Below are positions 41,977 through 51,273 of a stretch of 60,488 nt of DNA, piece by piece. The notes beneath the pieces were generated by a model. That model saw only the letters and a program-made list of their open reading frames with translations, was not told where the DNA came from and made no database searches. This DNA is from an uncultured Collinsella sp. Its GTDB lineage: Bacteria; Actinomycetota; Coriobacteriia; Coriobacteriales; Coriobacteriaceae. The position numbers and the translations under genes are program-made. How positions within the stretch are numbered: position 1 is the first letter of the stretch; every line of letters starts with the position of its first letter. Location: contig USAX01000001.1 in assembly GCA_900552705.1 (NCBI GenBank), forward strand, positions 1 through 60,488, written 5' to 3'.

Positions 41977-44202
41977 ATGAAGCAATCCGAGCTCGTTGAG
42001 CTTTTGGGGCGTATGACCCTGCGCGAGAAGATCGGGCAGTTGGTGCAGCTTGACGGTGGGTGCTTTGGCACCGATGCCGTAGCGGTTGGTCCGCGTGCCA
42101 AGCTGGGCGTGACGCAAGAAGATGTTGACGTATGCGGCAGCGTGCTCAACGTGTTGGGCGCCGAGGAAGTGCATCGTATCCAAGATGCATATCTTGAGCG
42201 CAGCCGTCTTAAGATCCCGCTCGTCTTTATGGCCGATGTGATCTATGGCTATCAAACCTGCTATCCAATCCCCCTGGGCCTGGGAGCCACGTGGGACCCA
42301 GAGCTTATCCGCGAGGATTACAAGCTTATTGCCGAAGAGGCCGTGGCCGATGGCTGCATGGTGACCTTTAGCCCGCCGGTGGACGTGGTGCGCGATGCCC
42401 GTTGGGGTCGCTGCCTGGAGATGCCGGGCGAGGATCCGTACCTAAGCAGCCGCTTCGCCCGCGCGATGGTCGAGGGCTTTAAGGGTGACGGTACGCCGCA
42501 GAAGAGCCTGGCCAGCTGCGTCAAACACTTTGCGGGCTATGGTGCGCCCGAGGCGGGTCGCGAGTACAACACGGTGGATATGAGCGAGTGGCGCCTGCGC
42601 AACGAGTACCTGCCTCCGTACCGTGCGGCGGTCGAGGCTGGTTGCGATTTGGTGATGACGAGCTTCAACACCATCGATGGCATCCCCGCCACGGCAAACC
42701 GCTGGCTCATGCACGACGTGTTGCGCGACGAGTGGGGCTTTGACGGTCCCATCATCACCGATTACGCGGCGATCGACGAGCTCAGGGCACACGGTGTGGC
42801 GGCAAACCGTCGCGAGGCGGCCAAGCTCGCCATGAATGCCACCGTGGACATCGACATGAAGACGCCCTGCTACGCACATGAGCTTGAGGCCCTTATCGAA
42901 ACGGGTGAGGTTTCGCTCGAGCAGATCGATACCGCCTGCATGCGCGTGCTCGAGCTCAAGAACAGACTCGGTCTGTTTGAGGACCCGTATCGTACGTGCT
43001 CGCCCGAGCGCCGTACGGAGGTCACGTGCACGCCGGAGCGTCTTGAGAGCGCGCGTAAAACGTGCGACGAGGCCCTCGTGCTCCTTAAAAACGAAGGCGG
43101 GCTGCTACCGCTTACGACCGGGGGCAACGCTCCGCGCGTGGCGCTCATCGGTCCCTATGCCAACAGCCGAGACATCATCGGCATGTGGGCGATTCATGCC
43201 GATAAAACTCATTCCGTAACGCTTGCCGAGGCATTTGCCGGGGTATTGGGCGACGACGGCTTTGCGTGGGCCCAAGGCTGTCCCACGCTCGACGACTACA
43301 GCGAGCTTGGGGAGTTTGGCAAGATTCCCGCGTTCGGTGCGCCGACGGGCGAGGGCGCGGATCTAGAGACGATGGCTGCCGAGGCGCTCGAGCTGGCCGC
43401 ATCGAGCGATGTGGTGGTCATGGCGCTCGGAGAACACATGCTGCAGAGCGGTGAGGGCGGAGCGCGTACGGACATTACGATACCGGCTCCGCAGAAGCGC
43501 CTGCTCAAGCGCGTGCGCGCGCTCGGCAAGCCTGTGGTGCTCGTGCTCTTTAACGGGCGTCCTCTTGCCCTTACTGACGTGATCGATGATTGCGATGCAA
43601 TCGTAGAGGCGTGGTTCCCCGGTACGGCTGGTGGGCGTTCGGTAGCCGACGTGCTCTTTGGAACGGTCAATCCGAGCGGCAGGCTCACGGTGAGCTTCCC
43701 ACATAACGTGGGCCAGGAGCCGCTCTACTATGCGCAGCTCTCCACCGGACGTCCCGCTAAGGCATCAACGCATAGCGGTCGCTTTGTGAGCCGCTATATG
43801 GACTGCCCTAACGATGCGATGTTCCCCTTTGGCTACGGCCTCTCGTATCATACGGCGCGCTACGATAACCTGCGCCTGAGTGCGGACGAGCTTACGGCGG
43901 ACGGTGTCATCGAGGTCTCAATCGACGTGACCAATGAGGGCGATATTGCTGGTACTGAGGTCGTGCAGCTCTATATCCACGACAAGGTGGCAACGCGCGT
44001 GCGCCCCATGCTCGAACTGCGTGACTTTGCGCGTGTTGAGCTTGCGCCGCGTGAGCGCCGCACGGTGACGTTTATCCTGCGCGAGGAGGCTCTGCGTTTT
44101 TGGACGCCCGAGCACGGCTGGGCAAGCGAGCCCGGCGCGTTTGAGGTCATGGCGGGGCCTAACAGCCGCGACCTGTTGGTGGGGGAGTTCGAGCTCGTCT
44201 AG
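41977..44202 (+). CDS. Glycoside hydrolase family 3 beta-glucosidase
   Basis: About 741 residues from the ATG at 41977. The N-terminal (beta/alpha)8 domain has MTLREKIGQLVQLDG, WGRCLEMPGEDPYLSSRF and KHFAGYGAPEAGREYN. The nucleophile Asp is in GPIITDYAAIDEL. The alpha/beta sandwich (about 375-560; VALIGPYANSRDIIGMWAIH, MALGEHMLQSGEGGARTDI) supplies the acid/base region. A C-terminal fibronectin III-like domain ends the protein. No signal peptide is present, so it acts on intracellular short beta-glucosides or xylosides. Confidence 0.93.
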   Translation: MKQSELVELLGRMTLREKIGQLVQLDGGCFGTDAVAVGPRAKLGVTQEDVDVCGSVLNVLGAEEVHRIQDAYLERSRLKIPLVFMADVIYGYQTCYPIPLGLGATWDPELIREDYKLIAEEAVADGCMVTFSPPVDVVRDARWGRCLEMPGEDPYLSSRFARAMVEGFKGDGTPQKSLASCVKHFAGYGAPEAGREYNTVDMSEWRLRNEYLPPYRAAVEAGCDLVMTSFNTIDGIPATANRWLMHDVLRDEWGFDGPIITDYAAIDELRAHGVAANRREAAKLAMNATVDIDMKTPCYAHELEALIETGEVSLEQIDTACMRVLELKNRLGLFEDPYRTCSPERRTEVTCTPERLESARKTCDEALVLLKNEGGLLPLTTGGNAPRVALIGPYANSRDIIGMWAIHADKTHSVTLAEAFAGVLGDDGFAWAQGCPTLDDYSELGEFGKIPAFGAPTGEGADLETMAAEALELAASSDVVVMALGEHMLQSGEGGARTDITIPAPQKRLLKRVRALGKPVVLVLFNGRPLALTDVIDDCDAIVEAWFPGTAGGRSVADVLFGTVNPSGRLTVSFPHNVGQEPLYYAQLSTGRPAKASTHSGRFVSRYMDCPNDAMFPFGYGLSYHTARYDNLRLSADELTADGVIEVSIDVTNEGDIAGTEVVQLYIHDKVATRVRPMLELRDFARVELAPRERRTVTFILREEALRFWTPEHGWASEPGAFEVMAGPNSRDLLVGEFELV

Positions 44203-44306
44203 CTGCATTTGCTTAACGAATGGTGCACGCGGTGCGCGGCAGGCGTTCGGTCTTGTCGCCGGCGCCCGTCCGGTACCGCGCCCGATATCGATAGGAGGGG
44301 TCTGAC

Positions 44307-45761
44307 ATGGCTCATATCGCAACCAATCCGTATCTCCCGGGATGGGAGTATATCCCCGATGGCGAACCGCATGTCTTTGGTGACCGAGTCTACGTGTATG
44401 GAAGCCATGACGCACCCGAGGGCACCGCATACTGCCCGGGTGACTACGTGTGCTGGTCAGCCCCGGTGGACGATCTGGGCTCCTGGACGTTTGAGGGGAC
44501 CATCTGGCGCAAAGAGGATGACCCGGCCAATGTCGATCGAACCGGGTACGGCGCGCCCGATGTGTGCCAGGGTGCCGACGGGCGGTTCTATCTGTATTAC
44601 TTCACGCTAAGCATGACGAGTGGTTGCATCATGTCGGTCGCCGTGTGCGATGAGCCAGCGGGACGCTACCGCTATCTGGGCCCTATTGCCAAGCCCGACG
44701 GCTCGCCGTTTGCGGGCGAGGAGGGCTGGGGCATGCCCTTTGACCCGGCGGTCCTTCCCTGCGGGGACGGGGGCTGCTGGCTCTACTATGGGTTTGGCGC
44801 CAAGAAGCCGAGCTCGCGCATGCCCGCATGTTCCATGGAGGGCGGCTACGTGGTGCGGCTCGGCGCCGATATGCGCACGATGGCCGCGGCACCCAAGCAT
44901 CTGGCTCCGGCAGTGACGCAGGCGGCGGACACGGGTTTTGAAGGGCATGCCTTCTTTGAGGCCTCGAGCATCCGCGTGCTCGACGGGCGCTACTACTTTG
45001 TCTACTCGAGCGAAAACGGACATGAGCTCTGCTGGGCCACGATGCCAACGCCGGAAGGTCCGGTAACCTACGGCGGCGTGCTCGTTTCCAACGGCGATGT
45101 GGGCCTGCCCGGGCACGAGGCCGAGGACGCCGCTGTGATGGACCTGGGCAACAACCATGGCGGCATGGCGCGCATTGCCGGGCGCGACTACATCTTCTAT
45201 CACCGTCATACGCACGGTGCGCAGCACGCGCGCCAGGGGTGCGCTGAGCCCATCGAGATTGCTTCCGATGGACATATCGAACAAGTAGAGATAACGAGCT
45301 GTGGGCTCAATGGCGGAGCGCTTCCTTGCGGGCGCGCGTACCCGGCGAGTATTTGCTGCTACTTGGTGGGGCCGGCCGGCGCGGTTCACTATTCCGGCAA
45401 TCTGGAAATCGCCGATAACCATCCGGTGATTACCCAGGAAGTCGATGCGGGCTGTATGACTTCGGCACGTACCTATGTGGCCAACCTCTGCGATGGAGCG
45501 GGCGTGGGCTACAAATACCTGGCGTTTTCCGGTGCGGAGCGCACGGTGGAGCTCGAGGTGCGCGGGGATCTTGCCGGTGTGGTGAGTGTGCGCTTGGACG
45601 CGCCGGATGGCGCTGAGTTGACGCGCGTCGAGCTCGTGCCAGGCGAGGGCTGGTGCACGGTGGTCGCATCCCTGACGAAGACCGTTGCCGGTGACCATGC
45701 ACTCTACCTGGCTATCGAGGGCGTCGGTTCGGTCGATCTCGCCTCGTTTGCCGTCCTTTAA
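44307..45761 (+). CDS. Glycoside hydrolase family 43 protein (xylosidase/arabinofuranosidase-like) with C-terminal CBM6-like domain
   Basis: A 484-residue protein. The five-bladed propeller is recognised by NPYLPGWEYIPDGEPHVFGD and VYVYGSHD (catalytic-base region), YGAPDVCQGADGRFYLYYF, FDPAVLPCGDGGCWLYYGFG and EGHAFFEASSIRVLDGRYYF (general acid Glu). NNHGGMARIAGRDYIFYHRH completes the active site. The last ~130 residues look like a beta-sandwich carbohydrate-binding module. No signal peptide. AGGAGGGG lies before the start. It probably trims arabinose or xylose from imported oligosaccharides. The preceding 104-bp gap shows nothing notable. Confidence 0.87.
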   Translation: MAHIATNPYLPGWEYIPDGEPHVFGDRVYVYGSHDAPEGTAYCPGDYVCWSAPVDDLGSWTFEGTIWRKEDDPANVDRTGYGAPDVCQGADGRFYLYYFTLSMTSGCIMSVAVCDEPAGRYRYLGPIAKPDGSPFAGEEGWGMPFDPAVLPCGDGGCWLYYGFGAKKPSSRMPACSMEGGYVVRLGADMRTMAAAPKHLAPAVTQAADTGFEGHAFFEASSIRVLDGRYYFVYSSENGHELCWATMPTPEGPVTYGGVLVSNGDVGLPGHEAEDAAVMDLGNNHGGMARIAGRDYIFYHRHTHGAQHARQGCAEPIEIASDGHIEQVEITSCGLNGGALPCGRAYPASICCYLVGPAGAVHYSGNLEIADNHPVITQEVDAGCMTSARTYVANLCDGAGVGYKYLAFSGAERTVELEVRGDLAGVVSVRLDAPDGAELTRVELVPGEGWCTVVASLTKTVAGDHALYLAIEGVGSVDLASFAVL

Positions 45762-45882
45762 CCCATCTCCCATCGGAGGGGCGGCTCGCATGGACGACAG
45801 GTAGGCCCTGGTCGCGCGTCCGGTGCTCTCAACACGGCTCGGCCCTCAGGGGGTTGAAACAAAACGGAAGAATGGAGTTGCC

Positions 45883-47481
45883 ATGGCGGAAATTCCGCAG
45901 TTGTACACCTGTGCTGGCGGCGGGCAACGCCTGATGGTGGACGGCCGGCCTTATACGCTGTTTGCGGGCGAGTGCCATAACTCCGCCTCGGGTGGGCGCC
46001 GCGCTTTTGCGGATGCTCTCGATCGCGCGCGGGCGCTCGGTATGAATACCGTGCTCGCCCCGGTTACCTGGGAGCTTTTGGAGCCCGCAGAGGGCGAGTT
46101 TGACTTTGGCCAAGTGGACATGATGCTCGAGCTTGCCCGCGAGCGCGGGCTGCGCCTGGGCGTGCTGTGGTTTGGCGCGTACAAAAATGCGCAGTGCTAC
46201 TATGCGCCCGCGTGGGTCAAACGCGATATCGAGCGTTTTCGCCGTGCGCAGATGGTGCCCGGGCAGAACAAGGTTCGCTATGCCGAGTTCCATAACTTTG
46301 AGATCACGGCGCTTTCGCTCTATTGCGAGGAGACGCGCGCGGCGGATGCCGGCGCCTACGCGGCTTTGATGGCGCACTTGCGCGAGGTGGATGCGCAAGA
46401 TCATACGGTGATACTCGTGCAGGTAGAAAACGAGTGCGGCCAGATGGTCGCGGCACGTGAGCACTCGCCTTGGGCGGATGCCGCCTTTGCGGAGAGCGTG
46501 CCTACGGAGCTGATCGAGGCGCTTGCGGTCGATCCTACCTCCCTGGCGCCTGAGCTTGCGGAAGCCCTTGAAGCGGGCGCCGGCTCTGGTTCGTGGGAAC
46601 AGGTTTTTGGCGAGCATGCCGAGGAGATGTTTACCACCTACCACATGGCTCGCTACGTGGAGGCGGTCGCCGCAGCGGGCCGCGCCGAGCATCCGCTGCC
46701 CACGGCCTGCAGTTGCTGGCTCGACAAGGGTCACAAGCCTGGGCGCTTTCCCACGGGCGGTCCCAACCTGCGCGTGATGGGCGTGTGGAAGCATGCCGCC
46801 CCGAGCATCGACATGCTGGGCCCCGATATCTACATCCCGGCGTTTTGCAAGGTCTGCGACGGATATGCGTGCGAGGACAACCCGCTCTTTATCCCCGAGA
46901 CCGCGACGCACGCCTACGCCGCCGCGCGCCAGGTCTGGGCGGTGGCCCATCACCATGCCCTGTGCTTCGCTCCTTTTGGCTACGAGGAGATGGGCGAGCC
47001 CTTTGGCGATTCGGCGGGTATTCTCTTTGGCATGGATACGAGCGACCCCGCTTTGCTCACGCCTCAGGACCGGGAGGAATATGCGGAGGTCACGCGTGGG
47101 CTGGCTCAGTTATTTGAACTTGCCGAGGACGATGCCGCGTACGCGACGCTCGATGCCGTGACGAGTGAGGTGGCAGCCGAGGGCCTGCTCGATATGGGTT
47201 CCATAGCAATTAAGGTGAGCTTTGATGAGGGTGCCCTGCCCGGTGCATGTGCGGCCCTTCGCGCCGCCGACGGCGCCGTGTACCTGCTTGCGCTTCGTTG
47301 CGGCTTGGCGCTCGAGTCGCACGCGGCGGGTGAGCCGCATGTGGATGTGGCGTCGCTCGAGACGGGGACCGTTGAGAACGGCGCGTGGGTGCGCGACTGC
47401 CGTCTCAACGGCGACGAGGTCGCCATTATGCGCTATAGCTCTCCCGTGCTTCTTCGTTTGGAGGCCATCACGTACGCTTAG
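45883..47481 (+). CDS. GH35-like beta-galactosidase, DUF5597 type
   Basis: About 532 residues from the ATG at 45883. The (beta/alpha)8 barrel shows LMVDGRPYTLFAGECHNSA, GMNTVLAPVTWELLEPAEG, the acid/base in VILVQVENECG and the nucleophile in LFIPETATHAYA. The remaining ~130 residues resemble the beta-rich DUF5597 C-terminal region. No secretion signal, hence cytoplasmic. Related enzymes remove beta-galactosyl units from plant or host glycans. It lies within a run of four glycosidases behind the PTS gene. Confidence 0.87.
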   Translation: MAEIPQLYTCAGGGQRLMVDGRPYTLFAGECHNSASGGRRAFADALDRARALGMNTVLAPVTWELLEPAEGEFDFGQVDMMLELARERGLRLGVLWFGAYKNAQCYYAPAWVKRDIERFRRAQMVPGQNKVRYAEFHNFEITALSLYCEETRAADAGAYAALMAHLREVDAQDHTVILVQVENECGQMVAAREHSPWADAAFAESVPTELIEALAVDPTSLAPELAEALEAGAGSGSWEQVFGEHAEEMFTTYHMARYVEAVAAAGRAEHPLPTACSCWLDKGHKPGRFPTGGPNLRVMGVWKHAAPSIDMLGPDIYIPAFCKVCDGYACEDNPLFIPETATHAYAAARQVWAVAHHHALCFAPFGYEEMGEPFGDSAGILFGMDTSDPALLTPQDREEYAEVTRGLAQLFELAEDDAAYATLDAVTSEVAAEGLLDMGSIAIKVSFDEGALPGACAALRAADGAVYLLALRCGLALESHAAGEPHVDVASLETGTVENGAWVRDCRLNGDEVAIMRYSSPVLLRLEAITYA

Positions 47482-47728
47482 CCGCAGTCATTGCCGCCCG
47501 GCCCCTCACTTCCTTTCCTCCCCGGGGACGGGTTCCTGTGGAGGAAAAACCTCGAGAGGCGAACCTGTTGCCAGGGGACGAAGCGAGGTATCAGGAAGTG
47601 TCAGTCGCTGCGGGCGGATGAGGCCGTTGGGGCGAAAAGAAGTTTCGAGCTGTGCCGTTGCCGTTGAGCGACGCGCTGTTTGTAGAGATACTGAACCTAT
47701 GACAATTATCGTGTGAAAGGATTGATGC
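47482..47728. other. Intergenic region before the GH1 gene
   Basis: A 247-bp gap containing the TTTCCTCC/GGAGGAAA stem (about 47513-47548) around CCCCGGGGACGGG, then unstructured sequence to the GH1 ribosome-binding site (AAAGGA). It may hold a separate promoter for the GH1 gene; no confident -35/-10 pair was found. Confidence 0.35.
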
Positions 47729-49159
47729 ATGGCTTTCCGTAAAGACTTCCTGTGGGGCGGCGCGACGGCTGCCAACCAGTGCGAGGGCGCTTACGACGTG
47801 GATGGCCGCGGCCTAGCCAACGTGGATGTGGCACCGCACGGCCCCGAGCGCTATGCGGTGGTCTCCGGCCAGCGCAAGATGCTCGACTTCGAGGACGGCT
47901 ATTACTACCCCGCGCAGACTGGCATCGATTTCTATCACCATTACAAGGAGGACATCGCCCTCTTTGCCGAGATGGGCTTTAAGACCTTCCGCATGAGCCT
48001 GGCGTGGACCCGCATCTTCCCCAACGGTGACGAGACTGAGCCCAACGAGGCCGGCTTGGCCTTCTACGAGGACGTGTTCCGCGAGTGTCAGGCGCACGGC
48101 ATTGAGCCGCTCGTGACCATCACGCACTTCGACTGCCCGATTCACCTCATCAAGGAGTACGGCGGCTGGCGCAACCGCAAGCTCATCGACTTCTACAAGA
48201 ACCTCGCGACCACGATCTTCACCCGCTACAAGGGTCTGGTGAAGTACTGGCTTACCTTCAACGAGATCAATATGATCTTGCACCTGCCGTTTATGGGTGC
48301 CGGTCTGGTCTTTGAGGAGGGCGAGAACAAGGAGGCCGTCGAGTACCTGGCCGCCCACAACGAGCTCGTCGCCAGCGCTTGGGCAACCAAGATCGCTCAC
48401 GAGATCGACCCTGAGGCCAAGATCGGTTGCATGCTTGCCGCAGGTAGCTACTACCCCTACAGCTGCCGTCCGGGCGACGTGCGCCAGGCACAGCTCGACA
48501 ACCAGGACAACTACTTCTTTGTCGACGTTCAGAGCCGCGGCTACTACCCGGCCTATGCGCTCAAGAAGCTCGAGCGCCTGGGCATTGACATCGGGATGAC
48601 CGAAGAGGATCGCGAGGTCCTGGCCGCCAACACCGTCGACTTCATCAGCTTTAGCTACTACAGCACCCGCTGCTCTGCCGGTGCCGACAACCCCGATGTC
48701 GAGAGGACCCAGGGCAACGCCTTCGCCGGCGCCAAGAACCCCTACCTGCAGCAGAGCCAGTGGGGCTGGGCCATCGATCCGCTGGGCTTTCGCATCACCC
48801 TCAACGACCTGTACGATCGTTATCAGAAGCCGCTGTTTGTGGTCGAGAACGGCCTGGGCGCCAAGGATGTCGTCGAGGAGGACGGCTCCATCAACGACGA
48901 CTACCGTATCGACTACCTGCGCCAGCATATCGCCGCGATGCGCGACGCGGTGACTGAGGACGGCGTCGACCTGCTGGGCTACACCACCTGGGGCCCGATC
49001 GACTTGGTATCTGCCGGTACGGGCGAGATGTCCAAGCGCTACGGCTTTATCTACGTCGACCGCGATGATGCGGGCAACGGCACCCTCAAGCGTACCAAGA
49101 AGAAGAGCTTTGACTGGTACAAGCATGTCATTGAAACGAACGGCGAGGACCTGTCCTAA
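47729..49159 (+). CDS. 6-phospho-beta-glucosidase (glycoside hydrolase family 1)
   Basis: A 476-residue GH1 enzyme. The start LWGGATAANQCEGAYD and the catalytic acid/base in YWLTFNEINMILH are typical of 6-phospho-beta-glucosidases, as is the nucleophile in PLFVVENGLGAKD. C-terminal LLGYTTWGPIDLVSAGTGEMSKRYGFIYVD and KKKSFDWYKHVI complete the fold; the Ser/Lys-containing phosphate-binding loop lies near MSKRYG. It hydrolyses the phosphorylated beta-glucoside delivered by the PTS to glucose-6-phosphate and an aglycone or glucose. A terminator follows. Confidence 0.95.
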   Translation: MAFRKDFLWGGATAANQCEGAYDVDGRGLANVDVAPHGPERYAVVSGQRKMLDFEDGYYYPAQTGIDFYHHYKEDIALFAEMGFKTFRMSLAWTRIFPNGDETEPNEAGLAFYEDVFRECQAHGIEPLVTITHFDCPIHLIKEYGGWRNRKLIDFYKNLATTIFTRYKGLVKYWLTFNEINMILHLPFMGAGLVFEEGENKEAVEYLAAHNELVASAWATKIAHEIDPEAKIGCMLAAGSYYPYSCRPGDVRQAQLDNQDNYFFVDVQSRGYYPAYALKKLERLGIDIGMTEEDREVLAANTVDFISFSYYSTRCSAGADNPDVERTQGNAFAGAKNPYLQQSQWGWAIDPLGFRITLNDLYDRYQKPLFVVENGLGAKDVVEEDGSINDDYRIDYLRQHIAAMRDAVTEDGVDLLGYTTWGPIDLVSAGTGEMSKRYGFIYVDRDDAGNGTLKRTKKKSFDWYKHVIETNGEDLS

Positions 49160-49196
49160 GGAAGCCGAGACACTCAACTTCAGAGTTTCCTAACCA

Positions 49197-49236
49197 AAAC
49201 GCCCGGCGAGCAGTTAATGCCCGTCGGGTGTTTTGT
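49197..49236 (+). terminator. Terminator after GH1
   Basis: AAAACGCCCGGCG and CGTCGGGTGTTTT form the stem around a 13-base loop, with a T-rich 3' side. Confidence 0.75.
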
Positions 49237-49272
49237 TAAAAGAAGTGAAAGAAAGCAAAAGAAGTTAAGAAC

Positions 49273-49320
49273 TACTCATTGGGGACGTTCTTAAACGACT
49301 AATCGCTGGGGGCACCCTTT
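49273..49320. repeat. REP-like repeat H (degenerate)
   Basis: ACTCATTGGGGACGTTCTTAA, then CGCTGGGGGCACCCTTTGCCG. It shares the ACTCATTGGGGAC start with repeats B and I but lacks a perfect right arm. Confidence 0.55.
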
Positions 49321-49387
49321 GCCGTCGGCGGATTTTGGGACATGTGGCCCGCTTTTTGGGCCCGCCTGTCGGTACACTAAAAGCACT

Positions 49388-51271
49388 ATGGGTACCTGCG
49401 AGCGACATATCGGCCACGCGACCGCCCGATCCGCACCCGTGGCGGATCCCAGAGGCGGCAGGCTCTTCGCCATGCCGCGATTCCTTGTGGGCATATCGCA
49501 TCGTGTATACCGCCATCGCGTCTTTGTTATCGCCGGCGCCATTACCGCGCTGTTCCTTATGCTTTTGGCAGTCTTGCCGGCGTTGTTCGCCTCCGACCCC
49601 AAACTTTCCAACACCGTGCCCGCCTATAGCGAGGTGTCCGAAGAGGTCGTGGATGCGCTCGTCCACTCGAGCTCTCTCCCGTTGCTTGTCGCCGCAATTA
49701 TATTTTCGATCTGGGGCGTATCGGTCTATCTGCGCTGTTTGGACTATGTGTTGCGCCGCCGCCTTGTTGCCGTCGCCACCATCTGCGCCCTCTGGATGAT
49801 TGAGGTCATCCTCAAATACAAGTCGTTCACACCGGTCTACGCCACGATCCTGTGGTACCTGTACTACGTGCCCATGACGCTCATTCCGCTGCTCTACCAG
49901 CTGTGCGGCCTGCGCCTTGCGGGGCTGGAACAACACCGTGCGGGCCGTCGCTATCGCAGCATCCTGTGGGTCGTGGCCATCCTACTTATCGGTTTTGTGC
50001 TCACCAACGATTTCCACCGGCAGGTATTCCACTTTGACCGTGCAAGCGACACCTGGAGCAACGATTACACATATGGCTGGGGCTATTTCGCTGTCTTGGT
50101 GTGGACGGCCTTTAACTTCGCGGCCTTTTTTATCCTGGTGGGTCGGTCCTCGTCCTTTCGCATTCAGCGCTTTTCGGGCACGGCGGCGCTTGTTTTGTTG
50201 GGTGCCGCGTTCTTTGCCATCTCGTATGCTCTGCGCGTGCCCTGGGCATGGAGGCTCAACTTCTCGCTCGTCTATTGCGTCTTGTGCGTGGTGGCGATGG
50301 AAATCTGTCTCGATTGCGGTGTCATTCCGTCATATCACGACATTGCCGGCATCTTCGACACCTTGCCGCTCGACCTCAAAGTTCTAACGCGCGACCTGCA
50401 GGAAGTCTATGCCACACCGGTGTCGAAGCCAATGCCGGCGGGCGTGTGCGAAGAGCTTCGGGCCCAGGAACACGGGCATGCCCACGCCTTTGTCGTGGCG
50501 TCCGATCCCGATGTAATGTATCGCGCCTTTCCACTGCTGGGCGGATCGGCCCTGCTTGCCCAAGACGTGTCGGAGCTCAACGAGCTTAACCGTGAACTGG
50601 CACATCGTCGCATGGAGCTGCAGCGCCAAAATGAGCTGCTCACGGCCGACTACGATCTTAAGACGCATCTGGCAGATCAAGAGGCCGAGACCTTGCTCGT
50701 TCAAGATGTAGACCGGGCGCTTGCCCGCGCGTTCGAAGAGATGTACGACCTGCTGAGCTCGCTGCCACCGTTGACCGACGAGGCGTCTTCGCACGAGCGT
50801 TACCGCATGCTGCAGCGCGCCAAGATGCTCGTCGCCTATTGCAAGCGCAAAGGGTCGCTCACGTTGGCACAGCATGGGGAGAGCGGTTTTGATCGCGACC
50901 GCATTCAACTCATTGCTAATGAGCTCGCAAGCGACCTGCGCACCATCGATGTCGATTGCGCCTCGATTATCGCCATACGGCGCCCGATGCACGCCAGTAC
51001 GGTAAGCGCCCTGTACGACTGCGTGTATGACTTTGCGTTTTTTGCCTACACCACCGACCATCCGGCGCTTATGTATCACTTGGGCGACCATGACCGGTGC
51101 AGTGTCGAGCTGCGCGCCACGCTTTTTTCCAACGATGATGAAGATCTTTCGCAGACGCCCGCTGCGCAAGAGCTCGAAAGCGCTCTGCAAAGGCGCAACG
51201 TGGCATACCGTCTTGAGGGCGAGCCCGGCCAGCTGCGCATGATCGTCTTGATGCCGAGGGCGGGTGAGTGA
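49388..51271 (+). CDS. Multi-helix membrane sensor with degenerate kinase-like C-terminus
   Basis: About 627 residues from ATG 49388, although MPRFLVG at 49472 is an alternative start. Eight or so helices (about 40-330; including VFVIAGAITALFLMLLAVLP, LWYLYYVPMTLIPLLYQLCG) resemble the 7TM input domains of Coriobacterial kinases. A coiled coil (NELNRELAHRRMELQRQNELL) and a helical domain with RYRMLQRAKMLVAYCKRKG follow, in the place of the DHp region, but with no HDxxGQ phospho-acceptor. The last ~150 residues lack N, G1 and G2 ATP-binding boxes. It is therefore probably a non-catalytic sensor serving the intact kinase encoded 2 bp downstream. A TACACT -10 lies only about 8 bp before the ATG, so the mRNA may be leaderless. 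Confidence 0.7.
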   Translation: MGTCERHIGHATARSAPVADPRGGRLFAMPRFLVGISHRVYRHRVFVIAGAITALFLMLLAVLPALFASDPKLSNTVPAYSEVSEEVVDALVHSSSLPLLVAAIIFSIWGVSVYLRCLDYVLRRRLVAVATICALWMIEVILKYKSFTPVYATILWYLYYVPMTLIPLLYQLCGLRLAGLEQHRAGRRYRSILWVVAILLIGFVLTNDFHRQVFHFDRASDTWSNDYTYGWGYFAVLVWTAFNFAAFFILVGRSSSFRIQRFSGTAALVLLGAAFFAISYALRVPWAWRLNFSLVYCVLCVVAMEICLDCGVIPSYHDIAGIFDTLPLDLKVLTRDLQEVYATPVSKPMPAGVCEELRAQEHGHAHAFVVASDPDVMYRAFPLLGGSALLAQDVSELNELNRELAHRRMELQRQNELLTADYDLKTHLADQEAETLLVQDVDRALARAFEEMYDLLSSLPPLTDEASSHERYRMLQRAKMLVAYCKRKGSLTLAQHGESGFDRDRIQLIANELASDLRTIDVDCASIIAIRRPMHASTVSALYDCVYDFAFFAYTTDHPALMYHLGDHDRCSVELRATLFSNDDEDLSQTPAAQELESALQRRNVAYRLEGEPGQLRMIVLMPRAGE

Positions 51272-51273
51272 CG

